From assembly GCA_039583875.1 (NCBI GenBank), contig CM077152.1, positions 17,533,059-17,597,058 of the forward strand: a stretch of DNA of 64,000 bases. Direction: 5' to 3'. The notes beneath the pieces are model-generated. The model was not told the origin of the DNA. It saw only the letters and a list, made by a program, of their open reading frames with translations, and searched no databases. The translations under genes were made by a program, and so were the position numbers. This DNA comes from Platanthera guangdongensis. Taxonomy: Eukaryota; Streptophyta; Magnoliopsida; Asparagales; Orchidaceae. This document shows positions 44,101 to 51,209 of this stretch, piece after piece (position 1 is the first letter of the stretch; every line of letters starts with the position of its first letter).

Positions 44101-44557
44101 CTTAATGCACTATGCATCTTTGAAACATTGAGTGAAACACGAAGTTAACTTAAACCAATTGATTTTGAGTTCACTTTTCATGGGTGATAGGCCTGTCTAT
44201 GAAGATAATAGTAAATGATACTTTGATGCTTAATGAAAAGAAAAAAATGTCGAGTAATATTCGTAGCAAATTAACACAAAATTACACATAATCTACCTAT
44301 TTTATGACAATTTGATTAAGTAGAAAATACTCATCCAAAGAAATCAGCCTACCACCAAATTCTCTTCTGACTTCTTTGCTTCAAGCAATGGGGAACATAG
44401 CACATCAGGATTTCCGTACTGGAACTGAGAAATTTGAAGGCAAACTACTTAGCTAGAAGAAGGATTGTGTGAGTTAGTACAGTAAAAAGATAAATAAACA
44501 TACCGCAATAACTGCAGCATCAGCTAACAAGTACAAGAAATCAACATCATTTGTAAC
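16820..44557 (-). CDS. EDA2-like: S28-family serine peptidase, EDA2-like (partial, six exons)
   Basis: Six exons in transcript order: 44557-44504, 44424-44353, 41954-41849, 41706-41610, 17104-17010 and 16900-16820. All internal edges are GT-AG and the phases agree (0, 0, 1, 2, 1), giving 168 open codons with no stop. The peptide carries [72 protein letters not shown] and [19 protein letters not shown]. This matches plant EDA2-type Pro-Xaa carboxypeptidase-like enzymes, which are secreted or vacuolar. The Asp in NGSQDPW is the expected catalytic Asp. The 5' exons with the catalytic Ser and the 3' exon with the CHNCGHG-type His are not found. The fifth intron is 24.5 kb of nested repeats. The gene may be functional with exons outside the window, or a remnant. 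Confidence 0.82.
17880..18990 (+). mobile_element. Ty3/gypsy relic (gag tail and protease)
   Basis: The protease frame at 18181-18705 sits between a gag-tail-like acidic segment (18070-18180) and a short RT-proximal remnant (18740-18960). No LTR, RT or integrase remains. Confidence 0.6.
18181..18705 (+). pseudogene. Gypsy-type aspartic protease remnant
   Basis: The open frame of 174 codons shows a retropepsin-like fold signature: [14 protein letters not shown] (active-site DSG, about 18310-18345), a middle segment, and [20 protein letters not shown] (about 18510-18570), the flap/second-half motif of a plant gypsy subgroup. It lacks partner domains. The start codon given by the frame is probably not the original start, because the polyprotein would have been continuous from gag. 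Confidence 0.7.
18991..19340. other. AT-rich non-coding stretch
   Basis: No gene recognised. The TGGCAAAACAACTGTGACA segment near 19142, and ATACCAAATGAAGCC near 19662 on the far side of the GC-rich block, look like DNA-transposon subterminal sequence. Terminal repeats could not be paired. Confidence 0.3.
19341..19441. repeat. Imperfect GC-rich inverted repeat
   Basis: GCCGCCGCCGGCCTGCACGG followed by AGCCCACCG on the left pairs imperfectly with CGGTGGGCTCCG followed by GGCACGCCGGCGGCGGCGG on the right, with a short centre near 19390. It can fold into a strong hairpin. Open frames on both strands here are by-products of the GC content. Confidence 0.75.
20043..20550. repeat. 65-bp GC-rich minisatellite, about 8 units
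   Basis: The anchor GCGGAGCCCGCGGCC recurs at 20107, 20172, 20237, 20302, 20367, 20420 and 20486, with a first degenerate unit at 20043. Spacings are 64, 65, 65, 65, 65, 53 and 66 bp. Units carry CGCGGCC/GGCCGCG palindromes and G-runs. Because 65 is not a multiple of 3, the long frames on both strands (for example 19972-20664 minus) change phase each unit and are not credible genes. Confidence 0.93.
20561..21774. other. Non-coding stretch with LTR-like composition
   Basis: No gene recognised. It has a C13 tract near 20775-20787 and an AT-rich segment. A C-rich run (21020-21250) is followed by a T-rich pyrimidine zone, a profile seen in R/U5 of plant gypsy LTRs. No LTR ends were established. 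Confidence 0.35.
21775..22986 (-). mobile_element. Internally deleted copia-type element, minus strand (boundaries uncertain)
   Basis: A 5' LTR (right end) starts TGTTAAAATAATT at 22824 and is preceded by TGCTCCGATACCA (22811-22823), the complement of a TGGTATCGGAGCA primer site. The leader (22080-22810) is purine-rich with tandem repeats. No gag, protease, integrase or RT remains. A purine-tract complement CTCCCCCTCAC follows GAACA at 21975, but the sequence left of it does not resemble the right LTR. The left half may belong to a different copy. Confidence 0.5.
22140..22240. repeat. 23-24-bp tandem repeat in copia leader
   Basis: GCTCAAGCAGCGGCGAGCAA-type units start at 22146, 22169, 22192 and 22216. 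This is one of several copia leaders in the window with short GCAGCGGC/GAGCA repeats. Confidence 0.85.
22987..23245 (+). mobile_element. Copia 3' end: RNase H C-terminus, purine tract and start of 3' LTR
   Basis: [19 protein letters not shown] (about 23045-23095) matches the copia RNase H C-terminus. It is followed by the purine tract GAGAGGGGAG and an LTR start TGTTAAAGCCCAAG at about 23175. The LTR is interrupted at 23245 by the LINE and resumes at 28264 (TATTCTCAC on both sides). Confidence 0.7.
23243..23362. repeat. Inverted repeat at LINE 5' end
   Basis: The arm 23250-23293 (TTTCCACCACCAAGATTTTT onward) is the reverse complement of 23319-23362, with one or two mismatches at the outer edge and a ~26-bp spacer. 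It is an inverted duplication of the LINE's first ~45 bp, the shape produced by twin priming. Confidence 0.9.
23290..25225 (+). pseudogene. LINE ORF2 reverse transcriptase (5' truncated, broken)
   Basis: The fragment begins around [20 protein letters not shown] (region before RT). It then carries the RT fingers ([10 protein letters not shown] near 24021-24050), the palm ([12 protein letters not shown] near 24103-24140, LGKAYDRVP) and the active site [12 protein letters not shown] (24463-24500, with VDD where the family has ADD). The thumb/C-terminal region follows in another frame (24752-25096: [20 protein letters not shown] and [17 protein letters not shown]). There are in-frame stops at about 23665, 23722, 23858, 23979, 24009 and 24049, and a frameshift near 24750. 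It is clearly dead. Confidence 0.85.
25231..25508 (-). repeat. 3' LTR of the Gag-protease element
   Basis: It pairs with 27940-28215 with only a few differences (for example GGGTACATTT versus GGTACATTT, and GGGGGCGTAACA versus GGGGCGTAACA). It has a GGCCGGCC-rich core. Confidence 0.93.
25439..26163 (-). CDS. pr: Aspartic protease of the non-autonomous element
   Basis: This retropepsin-like domain is in the same frame as gag, beginning at [16 protein letters not shown] after the frame returns near 26165. The active site [12 protein letters not shown] is intact (about 25957-25992). The second-half motif [13 protein letters not shown] and an acidic, proline-rich tail follow. The frame ends inside the 3' LTR at 25439. 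It may be made by frameshift read-through from gag or may be silent. No RT follows. Confidence 0.82.
26213..27451 (-). CDS. gag: Gag protein of the non-autonomous element
   Basis: Gag builds the particle. The start [20 protein letters not shown] at 27451 is chosen because it begins the coiled-coil-like N-terminus; the longer frame to 27604 runs into the leader duplication. Coiled coil at residues ~10-60, glycine/proline-rich linker (100-200), Retrotrans_gag domain (about 215-345: [39 protein letters not shown]), then a basic tail. It stops at 26213. The zinc knuckle (CFNCDEKF...GHKC) lies just past the stop in shifted frames: an extra A near 26275 moves the frame and a missing base near 26165 returns it. 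The frame of 412 codons is otherwise intact. Confidence 0.85.
   Translation of the reverse strand: MVTRTQEDSNRLAHLEENYAELTNTVATLADKLTASEKRLEEKLDARMDELKNMFTQHLKGKAVVGETNAVQLPLPTPASGHDDRASSLNGGLGIDSGRVGGSRRPQAWSEATQFGGVAASALDFPPYREDRQEDQRPNGMGCPPREGLLPIPGEPGHVAGGRGGGRWEFRPPVLGNPYGGDWGYPHVAADRRQPLGHGQEYGGPGHQLPRAYLPPKVTRMNYPKFKGGDALEWVQKAELFYSYQEIPEAQWVKLASFHLEEDAYQWTQWFLRGRDHASWHEFVDGFIARFGPLEYEDFEALLQKFRQNGTVMEYRTEFERLANRVQWGERTLTSCFISGLKEDIRDEVHAYLPRSLTHAINLARIQEERINRQKSRGGHSEERYTPSRHKKRSRSYRTGDAEEIDLDRATG
27491..27668. repeat. 89-bp tandem duplication in the element leader
   Basis: AGGCGGTGTCCTCTGGATGC starts at 27491 and again at 27580. The two 89-bp copies differ at very few bases. They lie just 5' of the gag start on the element strand. 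Confidence 0.92.
27927..27937 (-). promoter_or_regulatory. Primer binding site (tRNA-iMet)
   Basis: CTCTGATACCA on the plus strand is TGGTATCAGAG on the element strand, immediately downstream of the 5' LTR. Confidence 0.9.
27940..28215 (-). repeat. 5' LTR of the Gag-protease element
   Basis: On the minus strand it starts TGTTACGCCCCGG and ends CCTAACA, two bases before the primer site. Confidence 0.93.
28264..28889 (-). mobile_element. Copia remnant: LTR segment and RNase H end
   Basis: On the minus strand [32 protein letters not shown] and [10 protein letters not shown] (28379-28651) are the copia RNase H C-terminus. A TTTGAGAGGAG purine tract follows, then TGTTAAAAGG (28384 downward). The LTR segment 28264-28384 is shared with, or joined to, the plus-strand copia LTR that starts at 23175. 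Upstream RT sequence (28650-28889) is badly decayed. Confidence 0.65.
28890..29083 (+). repeat. 5' LTR, copia family A
   Basis: 194 bp, TGTTAGATAATA...TTTTCTACA, with a TATA-like CTCCTATATATTTG near 29009. Primer site TGGTATCAGAG follows at 29084-29094. Confidence 0.87.
29440..29760 (+). repeat. Short tandem repeats in copia leader
   Basis: Repeats of CGCAGC/CTCGC-type units include three exact copies of a 19-bp unit CTACCCGCAGCGGTCTCTC starting near 29653. Same kind of leader as at 40020-40470 and 61240-61640. Confidence 0.85.
29933..30825 (+). pseudogene. gag: Copia gag, family A (stop inside)
   Basis: It starts at [19 protein letters not shown]. The UBN2-type gag core includes [19 protein letters not shown] and [24 protein letters not shown] at 30407-30409 stops the first frame after WIQH (the related copy has a Gln there). 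A second frame (30425-31009) continues with [15 protein letters not shown] and the zinc knuckle [21 protein letters not shown] (30712-30775). It is homologous to the intact gag at 59781-61052. Confidence 0.85.
30920..32099 (+). pseudogene. pol: Copia protease and integrase, family A (broken)
   Basis: The protease motif [13 protein letters not shown] is intact (30950-30990). The pre-integrase zinc region [11 protein letters not shown] follows near 31315, then the integrase core [38 protein letters not shown] and [15 protein letters not shown]. The residue equivalent to the catalytic Glu (AERKN in the family) is Lys here. Stops near 31570 and frameshifts near 31390-31490 also break it. [19 protein letters not shown] and VGYSRTQKW mark the core's C-terminal side. 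Confidence 0.83.
32473..33920 (+). pseudogene. pol: Copia integrase tail and reverse transcriptase, family B (broken)
   Basis: It opens at [17 protein letters not shown], a motif different from the family A tail (YVCYSPTT). A linker with three 27-bp repeats of NIESPLPIV type follows. RT comprises [49 protein letters not shown] (33125-33175), [30 protein letters not shown], the catalytic [12 protein letters not shown] (33520) and [15 protein letters not shown]. At least four frame changes and a TAG at 33750-33752 leave it dead. Confidence 0.83.
33921..34485 (+). pseudogene. pol: Copia RNase H, family B
   Basis: [21 protein letters not shown] (about 33995-34055) carries the first active-site Asp. 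[21 protein letters not shown] has the catalytic Glu and [17 protein letters not shown] another Asp. [14 protein letters not shown] and [12 protein letters not shown] complete the domain. A stop lies near 34107 (TAG). It ends just before the purine tract GAGGGGGAGAG. Confidence 0.83.
34486..35644. other. Non-coding stretch, no gene seen
   Basis: The first part may be the family B 3' LTR, but no second LTR copy exists here to set its end. A TATA-like CATCTATATAAGGGGAGGG near 35305 could belong to an unrelated solo LTR. Confidence 0.4.
35645..36068. mobile_element. MITE-like element, copy 1
   Basis: It is similar along its length to 62820-63286. Both have GTTRTTAAAG...-type starts and shared blocks (GCTCAAGGTTCACCAGA-like, TGTTGAGACTTA, AAGAGATATAAATGATAG). 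The ends are more decayed in this copy and no target duplication is clear. Confidence 0.6.
36277..36469 (-). repeat. 3' LTR, copia family A copy 2
   Basis: 193 bp, plus-strand TGTAGAAGAACAC...TTCTAACA. The purine-tract complement CTCCACCGC follows. Confidence 0.92.
36480..37680 (-). pseudogene. pol: Copia RT and RNase H (broken)
   Basis: RT motifs are split across frames: [14 protein letters not shown] (decayed YGLKQSPWAWF, 37408-37656), [13 protein letters not shown] near 37395-37440 with a TAA just after it, then an open run of 202 codons (36770-37378) with [32 protein letters not shown], the RNase H motif [17 protein letters not shown] and [20 protein letters not shown]. The C-terminus [12 protein letters not shown] lies at 36402-36611. 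Not functional. Confidence 0.85.
37908..39073 (-). pseudogene. pol: Copia integrase (nearly continuous)
   Basis: An open run of 332 codons (37908-38906) carries the RNase H-fold core from the second half of strand 1 on: [15 protein letters not shown] (Asp), [21 protein letters not shown] (the catalytic Glu of VAE is kept, though neighbours changed), [19 protein letters not shown] and [21 protein letters not shown], then a proline/serine-rich linker. The first Asp region ([27 protein letters not shown]) is in other frames at 38843-39272, so one or two indels separate it. Confidence 0.83.
39110..39704 (-). pseudogene. pr: Copia protease with leader-fused start
   Basis: The frame 39321-39704 opens near the leader and reads [20 protein letters not shown], equivalent to the gag-protease linker of other copies, then [15 protein letters not shown], where the active-site DSG has become DFG. 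The pre-integrase zinc region [13 protein letters not shown] and CESCIYDKH is in another frame (38971-39357). The gag zinc knuckle expected upstream is absent. Confidence 0.8.
39705..40930 (-). other. Copia 5' leader, repeat-rich, no gag
   Basis: About 1.2 kb between primer site and protease. It is full of imperfect GCAGCGAGCAGGAAGGCCGC-type repeats (clear at 40020-40470), giving low-complexity frames on both strands that are not proteins. Confidence 0.75.
40942..41134 (-). repeat. 5' LTR, copia family A copy 2
   Basis: 193 bp, same ends as 36277-36469. The primer-site complement CTATGATACCA (40931-40941) has one mismatch to the usual CTCTGATACCA. Confidence 0.92.
41610..41954 (-). CDS. EDA2-like: EDA2-like exons 3 and 4 (of those seen)
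   Basis: Exon 41954-41849 follows ...ATGCAG and encodes [16 protein letters not shown] through NTSLGEEG. Exon 41706-41610 follows ...TATTTTAG and encodes [19 protein letters not shown] then [12 protein letters not shown]. The split codons G|GT and AG|A match the neighbouring exons exactly, including the one 24.5 kb away at 17104. Confidence 0.87.
42150..43570 (+). mobile_element. Copia relic: 5' LTR, primer site and decayed gag
   Basis: An LTR-like segment with CTCGTATAAATAGATG (TATA-like, 42292) ends CTCTACA at 42353. CGGTATCAGAGC follows (primer site with one change). After it, conceptual translation across frames gives GRDNYP and [16 protein letters not shown] pieces typical of copia gag (42770-42900), then only noise. 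It lies in the intron between exons 44353-44424 and 41849-41954. Confidence 0.55.
44353..44557 (-). CDS. EDA2-like: EDA2-like exons 1 and 2 (of those seen)
   Basis: Exon 44557-44504 (18 codons, ...[13 protein letters not shown]) is followed by GTATGT. Its upstream acceptor (...GCTTGAAG) is weaker than the others. Exon 44424-44353 follows ...TTCTCAG, encodes [18 protein letters not shown] and has donor GTAGGC. More 5' exons are expected to the right, but sequence from 45137 on is transposon. Confidence 0.83.
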
Positions 44558-44746
44558 CTTCAAGCACATAATCATAAATTATTGCTTTGAAAAAGTAAAC
44601 GGAGAGTAAATTATGGAAAATCAAACAAAAACAGAATTATAAGGAACTCAGCAGCAATTCATAACATCTTCAAATAAAAGCAGGTTCCACTAAAACCAAC
44701 GTAAAGTAGCTGTCTTCTATCTAACTTAAGAGACTCCACTATACTT

Positions 44747-44966
44747 CAGTAAAAAATTGCTCGTACAAACTCTAGCATGCATCTCAACAAATGCATGCTC
44801 AGTGGTCATAAAAGATATGACAGACCCATTTAAAGCAACAATGATCAGCACAAAGATCAGTAAAAATTGCTCGTACAAACTCTAGCATGCATCTCAACAA
44901 ATGCATGCTCAGTGGTCATAAAGATATGACAGACCCATTAAAGCAACAATGATCAGCACAAAGATC
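44747..44966. repeat. 111-bp tandem duplication in an intron
   Basis: CAGTAAAAAATTGCTCGTAC starts at 44747 and CAGTAAAAATTGCTCGTACA at 44858. The copies differ only by a few single-base deletions. Confidence 0.93.
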
Positions 44967-45136
44967 TAACTAGAGCTTATTTAACAAAGTTAAAGGCTCA
45001 AGTTTCAGCCAAGGCGAAGGTATGATCTGGTTCATGCAAGAACTAAAATAACTGACCTGTAATTATTTTATTATCAGAAAGTATCAAATATGCAACAATG
45101 AAGCCAGCCAGAGGATGTGAAATTGAAGTTCATATC

Positions 45137-45796
45137 TGTTATTAATTTTTGAGTATTATTATTGTTTATGTGTTTAGTCCCACACCGTCCATACGTGTTT
45201 TGCGTCTTATTGTAATTTTATAAATTGTCCCCTATATGGATGATTAAAATGCACCTTTTATTTCATTTTTCCTATATTCTAACATGGTATCAGAGCAAAA
45301 CTGACTCCTCCCTGAAATTCAGTTGCCCTAATTGTGACGACCTAAGTTCTCGGTGGCTTCCTCTCTCTGATTTCCAACTCTTCCTCTCGATCTGATTCCC
45401 ATCCAGCCTCTGATCCCGTCGGCGGAATCGGCACTTGATTCCAACAACGGGAGCGGACCTTTCTCCCCAAGTCGTCTCTGCTAATCCCGTCCCATCATGT
45501 GCTCGCGCGGCTTCTCCTATTGGCTATGATCCCGTCGTCCGACTGCTAATCCCGCTAGAGCGTCTCTCGTCAACCCCTATGCTCCAGCCTGCGCTCGATC
45601 CCGACGCTAGGGGAGCGACTTATTCTCTCATTCTCGTCAACGAAGGGTGCGGCCTCTTCCCCCGTCGTTCTCGAACGATGGAGGAAGCGACCAATCCTCC
45701 CCTCGATTCTGTTGCCAAAGGGAGCGGATCTTCTCATCGCTGCTACAGCCTATTTCTGCTCTCGTTCTCGCCAATGACTTATTTTTCGGTTCCAAA
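45137..45796 (+). mobile_element. Copia 5' end: LTR, primer site, leader
   Basis: LTR 45137-45284 (TGTTATTAAT...TTCTAACA, 148 bp), primer site TGGTATCAGAGC at 45285-45296, then a C-rich leader with a short open frame that is probably incidental. It is interrupted at 45797 by the next element. Confidence 0.75.
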
Positions 45797-47392
45797 TGTT
45801 ACAAATGAAATGCTCTTCTCATTATTCAAAAAGCATGTATATATACTCCTTATATAGAGGTACAGAGGAATGGAGGGAGAGTACAAGATATGGAACTAAA
45901 GGATACTAAGAGATGAATGAGCTCAATGGGCCATAATACATAGATGGGGAAAATACAATAAAAATAAGAAAGTATCTTAAGGATTCTTCAACACTCCCCC
46001 GCAAGCTGGAGCATACAAGTCATACGCACTGATCTTGGAGGGAAACTGCCGATATAGTGAGCGAGACAAAGTCTTGGTGAGTATATCGGAAGCATGATCG
46101 GCTGTCGGCACATGTCGCAAAATCAATTTTCGAAGTAGAGCTTTTTTCGTGACAAGGTGACAATCAACTTCCATGTGTTTTGTACGTTCATGAAACACAA
46201 GATTCTCAGTAATGTGGATAGCAGCTTGGCCATCACAAAGAACACTTATGATGTAGGTTTAACACATAACTCAATCAGAAGACTTTCTAGCCATGTGAGT
46301 TTTGAAACAATATCAGACATAGAACAATTCTCCACTTTTGTTGAGGAGCGAGCAACCATAGTTAGCTTCTTGCTCCGCCAGCTAGCCAAGTTTCCACCAA
46401 AATATGTGTAGTAACCACTAGTGGATCAACGATCTTCGAGGGACCCAACATAATCAACATTGCAATAAGCAACGAGAGATAATAACGTAGATGGCTTGCA
46501 AAACAATTTTTGTCCCAGAGCATTCTTCAAATATCTAAGAATACACTCAAACGTCTGTAGATGGGAGATTCGGGGAGCGTGCATGAAGGAGCAGACCACA
46601 CTGACCACGGGATATGTCAGATCGTGTGACGATAAGATAGAGGAGTTTGCCAATGAGGCGTCGATAATACTCCAGATTAGAGAGTAGTTAATCATCCTTC
46701 AAGCCATGAGCAGAGAGCCGATGATTTGGATACATAGGCATATTTACGGTTTTACACACAGAGTAGTCTGCATCGTGAAGTAGATCGAGACAATTTCCAT
46801 TCAGACAGAACAATACCATCACGTCATCGAGCTACCCCAATCCACAAGAAGTAGTGAAGTCGGCCTAAGTCTTTTGTCTAAAAAAGTGATGCTAGATGTT
46901 TCTTGATTTGAGTAATACTAAGAAGATCATCCCTGTGATAAGGATTTCATCAACATAAACCAGAAGAATCACAGTGCATATCGGACGTCGACAAATAAAC
47001 AAGTCTACCAAGCTGCGGGAGCCAAAATCGTGAACCACCCGACTAAACTTATCAAAGCATGCCCGTGGAGACTGTTTGAGGACATATAACAATTTCTTCA
47101 AATGACCTAAATACTCCCACATGGTTGTATAACCAGGAGGTTATTGCATACACACGGTCTCCACAAGATCGTCATTAAGAAACAAGTTATTGATGTCGAG
47201 CTGATGCAGTAGACACTGACAATGGACAACCAGAGAGATTAAGACACAGACAATATTGAGCTTGACAATAGGAGAAAAGTTCTACATAGAATCAAGGTCG
47301 AATTGTTACGTAAAACCGCAGGTAACAAGACGGGTTCAAGGTAGTCAATCGTCCCATTAGGATAATGTTTCACGGTGAAGACCCACTTACTG
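45797..47392 (-). mobile_element. Copia 3' half: LTR, RNase H, RT (5' truncated)
   Basis: The LTR 45797-45994 (198 bp) is followed by CTCCCCCGC (purine-tract complement). On the minus strand RNase H gives [20 protein letters not shown] and [16 protein letters not shown] (45995-46198), with further decayed pieces to 46695. RT gives HLKKLLYVLKQSPRACFDKF and LLVYVDEILITG (46892-47122; the YVDD box reads YVDE). The similarity stops near 47392. All frames are broken. Confidence 0.8.
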
Positions 47393-47776
47393 ATGATCTA
47401 AGCCAAGCCAAATCCAAAGCCATCTGCATCAACACGTCTAAGTAATAAAGATAGAAGAACGACCCAGCGCCATCAATGCAAAGCTGCATAAGATAAAATA
47501 ATGCAAAGTGCCAGCTGTTAGTAAGAGGAGTCATATAAGTCTCCAATACTTATCATAACATACCAAAAAGTCCACTGTTGTTATCCTGTAAATATTGACT
47601 GTGTCAACTATAGTTTTGCTTATATATAGCCTTGTACTTCAAACATAAATGTATGACTTCTGAAATAAAACATAAGTAAAATCTATTTGCTTGTGTGAAT
47701 TTTGTTACTTCTCAGATCTATAAAACAGCAGTGGTATCAGAGCAGGTTGCGTAGACGTGGATCATCATTGGAGGAT

Positions 47777-48735
47777 ATGGGTTCTTCCAGCTTTTCTCTA
47801 TCTCAAACTACCATTCCAGTCTTCACAGGTGACAAATATAAGTTTTGGAGTATACATATGCGAGCACTTTTTATTTCTCAAGGTTGTGGGACATCATACT
47901 TTATGGTCCCCTGCCTTATGCTCCTACTCCTACAACCCCTATATTAATAACACCAACCAAAGAAACAGATCCTCTTAAAGATGCAAAAATACAAGAAGTA
48001 AAATAGAAAGATGCACGGGCTCTCTGTGTAATCTTTCAGGATGTATCTGAAACAGTTTTTCCACGGATTATGGGAGCAGAAACAGCAAAAGTTGCTTGGG
48101 ATACACTAAAAGAAGTCTACAAAGGAGATGACAAATGCATAGCTCTAAAATCGCAGAATAAGTGGAAAGAATTTGAGAACTTAGCTATGAAACCTGGGGA
48201 GAAAGTAGAGTCACTACTTACTAGAACATTGACTATTATAAATCAAATTCGTAGTCTAGGGGACACAATAGAAGATAGAACAATTGTGCCCAAATTGCTA
48301 CGAAGTTTACCTCCCAGTTTTTATCCAGCAGTGACTGCCATAGAAGAGTCCAAAGACCTTCGAACACTACCTTATCTGCTTTAATGGGGTCCTTACAAAC
48401 TCATGAAGAAATATTGGCTAATCTTAACTCACCGATAGATCATGCCCTACAAGTAAGATTTCAGCCCACAAAAAGTACTCCAAAGAACCACAAAAAACAA
48501 TATCAGAATCAGAAATCTTCTCCTCCATTCAAGCAGTCAAATCAACAATCAGGACAAGGAGAGTTTAAAGGAAAAGCAATTGATAATACACCTACCTTTG
48601 CTGAAAAATGTGTTGTATTATCTGTAAAAAAAAACCAATCACTTGTCAAAAGACTGCTTCTTTAGATGCAAAAACTGTAGAGTACCAAACCACTCATACT
48701 CAAACTGTTTTAAAAATCCGAAGCAGAGGCTAAAT
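47777..48735 (+). pseudogene. gag: Copia gag, UBN2 type (frameshifted)
   Basis: The likely start is MGSSSFSLSQTTIPVFTGDK, a typical N-terminus. The frame shifts near 47880 and has a TAG near 48003. The main body (48070-48384: AKVAWDTLKEVYKGDD, FENLAMKPGEKVESLLTR, TAIEESKDL) is the UBN2 gag domain. It then changes frame to 48384-48665 (MGSLQTHEE, glutamine/serine-rich linker). Two CCHC knuckles, one ending NHLSKDC and CKNCRVPNHSYSNC, lie near 48612-48710 in yet another frame. Confidence 0.8.
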
Positions 48736-48758
48736 TATCTGAAGTAAATGATCAACAG

Positions 48759-49010
48759 TTGGAACATATATTCTACTCTACATCTACTAAAGGAGATGCA
48801 ACCACTGACACGTGGTACTTTGATAGTGGGTGCTCATGTCATATGACAAATGAAGCATCTAAATTCCTTCAACTTGATAAAACCTTTAAAGCACAAGTGA
48901 TATTAGGAAATGGTCTTACAACACAAATTGAAGGAAGAGGCTCAATCCTAGTACAAGATAATATTGGTCAATCTAAACTAATAGCAGATGTTAGTTTAGT
49001 ACCTACTTTA
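48759..49010 (+). pseudogene. pr: Copia protease (3' truncated)
   Basis: TWYFDSGCSCHMTNE holds the retropepsin active site DSG (about 48810-48855). VILGNGLTTQIEGRGSI and LIADVSLVPTLC follow. The frame continues artificially into the inserted LTR at 49011. Confidence 0.83.
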
Positions 49011-51190
49011 TGTAACACCCATTCCCAGTTTTTCAATAATCAGTCATCCGGTCGGGTCAGCGATATAAAGAGAACTAGAAAACAATATTAAAACTAGTAC
49101 ACAACAGATATAAAGTAGAAGCTACTAAAAATCTATAACTAGCAACGGAAGCTAAGTAAGTAAACTAAGGGTATCACATACCTGATATATGAAATCACAG
49201 AGCCACTACACATGAATAGAATTGAAATAACTGAAAATCTGTGCTATCATAATAAATCTGATACAAGATATATAAAACATTAACAAGTTACATTGTCCAC
49301 AACTACAAGAATATGCTGAAGGTAAGGAAAACTGAATGGGAAAAACACTACAAACTGACGCCACAATGCTCATCCTAGGCGTAGTTTCTCACCTGGGTCA
49401 CCTGTAAAACATTGCCCACGAGGGGTCAGAGTAAAAAAAATAACTCCTCCTAGTGACACTAAAAGCTTTTTCCTGAATGATGAATGCATGCCTTTTGAAA
49501 AATAATTTTGTGCATTAAAACATTTATGTTATATGTTATGCATGCCTTCAGAACACTACATGGTCAGACATCAACTTGTTCTATGTTTGCGACTTTCAGT
49601 TCACTAACCCTAGTCCCCCGGCGTTCACTAACTGGCGTACTGTCTCACGTCAGGTCTATACTTGAGTTTCTAGGTGACTTCTAATTTGCACCTCTACTAG
49701 GAACGCTCTAGGCAGAGTACCTCCTAACGCGCAACTGAAACTGACGACCCGAGACCATCTGACGAACTCAATTGTTCTAGTGTCACGCGGACACGGTCTC
49801 GAATCTACTAACTGTCTCAAGGAGAGTCAACTCCCAAGACTCTGCTACTCATATGATATCATATGCCCTATGAGGAAGGTAGTGCGCCTCTACCAAGCAC
49901 GAAAAGACTGAAGTGTGCTTACTGACCTTTGGTAAAATGCTACTCTGCTTGGGACATCTCTTTTGGTGTACTACTGAGCGACCCTTAACTTTCTCATGGT
50001 CGACTAAAGAGACTTTCACGCGCTACTTAGATAAATTCTCACACTTGCGTAAACGTGTAAGATTTCGCACCTAACGCTAGTATATTTGATCTTGCTATTA
50101 GGGTCTTGGAAAAGATTTACCCTACAACTAACTCCGCGACCTTTTTCCTACTGCAACACCTTTATGTGCTTGACTATGATGCTCGTACAAAGTTTACACG
50201 TGTGTGCATAAAATAATTTCTTGATATGTCTAACTAGAAAGAATTAGAATTCCTTACAGTGGTGCTGCGGCGATCGTACACTCGGCGCGGCGACATTTTC
50301 TCTTCCGAAGGCAATCCTACTACTGGGGATCTTCAGAATGCTACCCCGACCCCACCAAAGTCTTGCAATTTAGGGCAGTCCTAATTTCATAATTTTTTCC
50401 CTTTACGATTTTCCCGTGGAAAATTTATATACAACTAGGGTTACAAATTTCATGCGCTACACTTCAGATTTTACCTTTACGTGAAGTGATTGAGGCTCTC
50501 AAAGCGTCCAACTCAAAATCCGCGGAGGATCACGAACTCCAAAACCTATTTAGGGCATTAGGAACAAAAATTAGTTTAGCTAGTCTCCAAAACGAAGGAT
50601 CTCCATGAGGGAAAAGAGATAAGTGAGGAGGAATCGACTCCCCGGAACCAAAATCGTTTCCACTACCACCGGCTAGGGTTGAAACCCGGCACTTCCACGG
50701 CCAAGGAAGGAAAAGAATGTCCACCGGCGCTTGTAGAGGAAGGAGGAGTGGTCGAGAGGCGCTCTGGGGGAGGATTGGCCGGCGGAAAGCATCGCGGGAG
50801 GCGTCGGCTTCGTCCGGCGTCGCTGCGTGCGGGAGACGGAGCGGAAAGTGAATGTCGGCCCTTGCGGTTTTCTTACCCGTGAAATGAGATGTGCGGGATT
50901 TATTTCGTGCCCTTTCGGTTTTGATAACCGAATGAAGAGCGGGGGGGGGGGCAAAATTTCTATTGACACCCCCCATTTCTATTTTCGAGCTAAACGCAAC
51001 ACATTTTCTACTAACGCCTTAGAACTTAAAGACACGCCGAGCAACGTTACTAAAATTAAAAAAATACTTCTCACTAATTATGACAAGCATTGTTACATTG
51101 TACCTTGACGATGCGCTGGCTCGATCAAAAACCGTCGCGACTCGACCCTACAATTAAAATTAATTTCGCGTCAAAATTTCGGATGTTACA
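49011..51190 (-). repeat. 3' LTR of second gypsy element
   Basis: 2,180 bp, plus-strand TGTAACACCC...GGATGTTACA, so it has TGTAACA/TGTTACA terminal inverted ends. It is parallel to 56254-57534 over its first ~1.3 kb. Confidence 0.9.
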
Positions 51191-51209
51191 AATCTCCCCT
51201 CCTAACAAG

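Larger units (their letters stand above)
47516..49010 (+). mobile_element. Copia element, third family: LTR, gag, protease, cut by gypsy insertion
   Basis: The 5' LTR 47516-47730 (TGTTAGTAAG...AAAACAGCA) is followed by primer site TGGTATCAGAG at 47732-47742. Gag and protease follow, and the sequence is cut at 49010 by the LTR of the next gypsy element. The rest of the copia element was not found beyond that insertion. Confidence 0.8.

Noticed and set aside
45435..45857. 140-aa open frame after a copia primer site
   Set aside because: It crosses from the leader of one copia element into the LTR of another, so the frame is not a gene.
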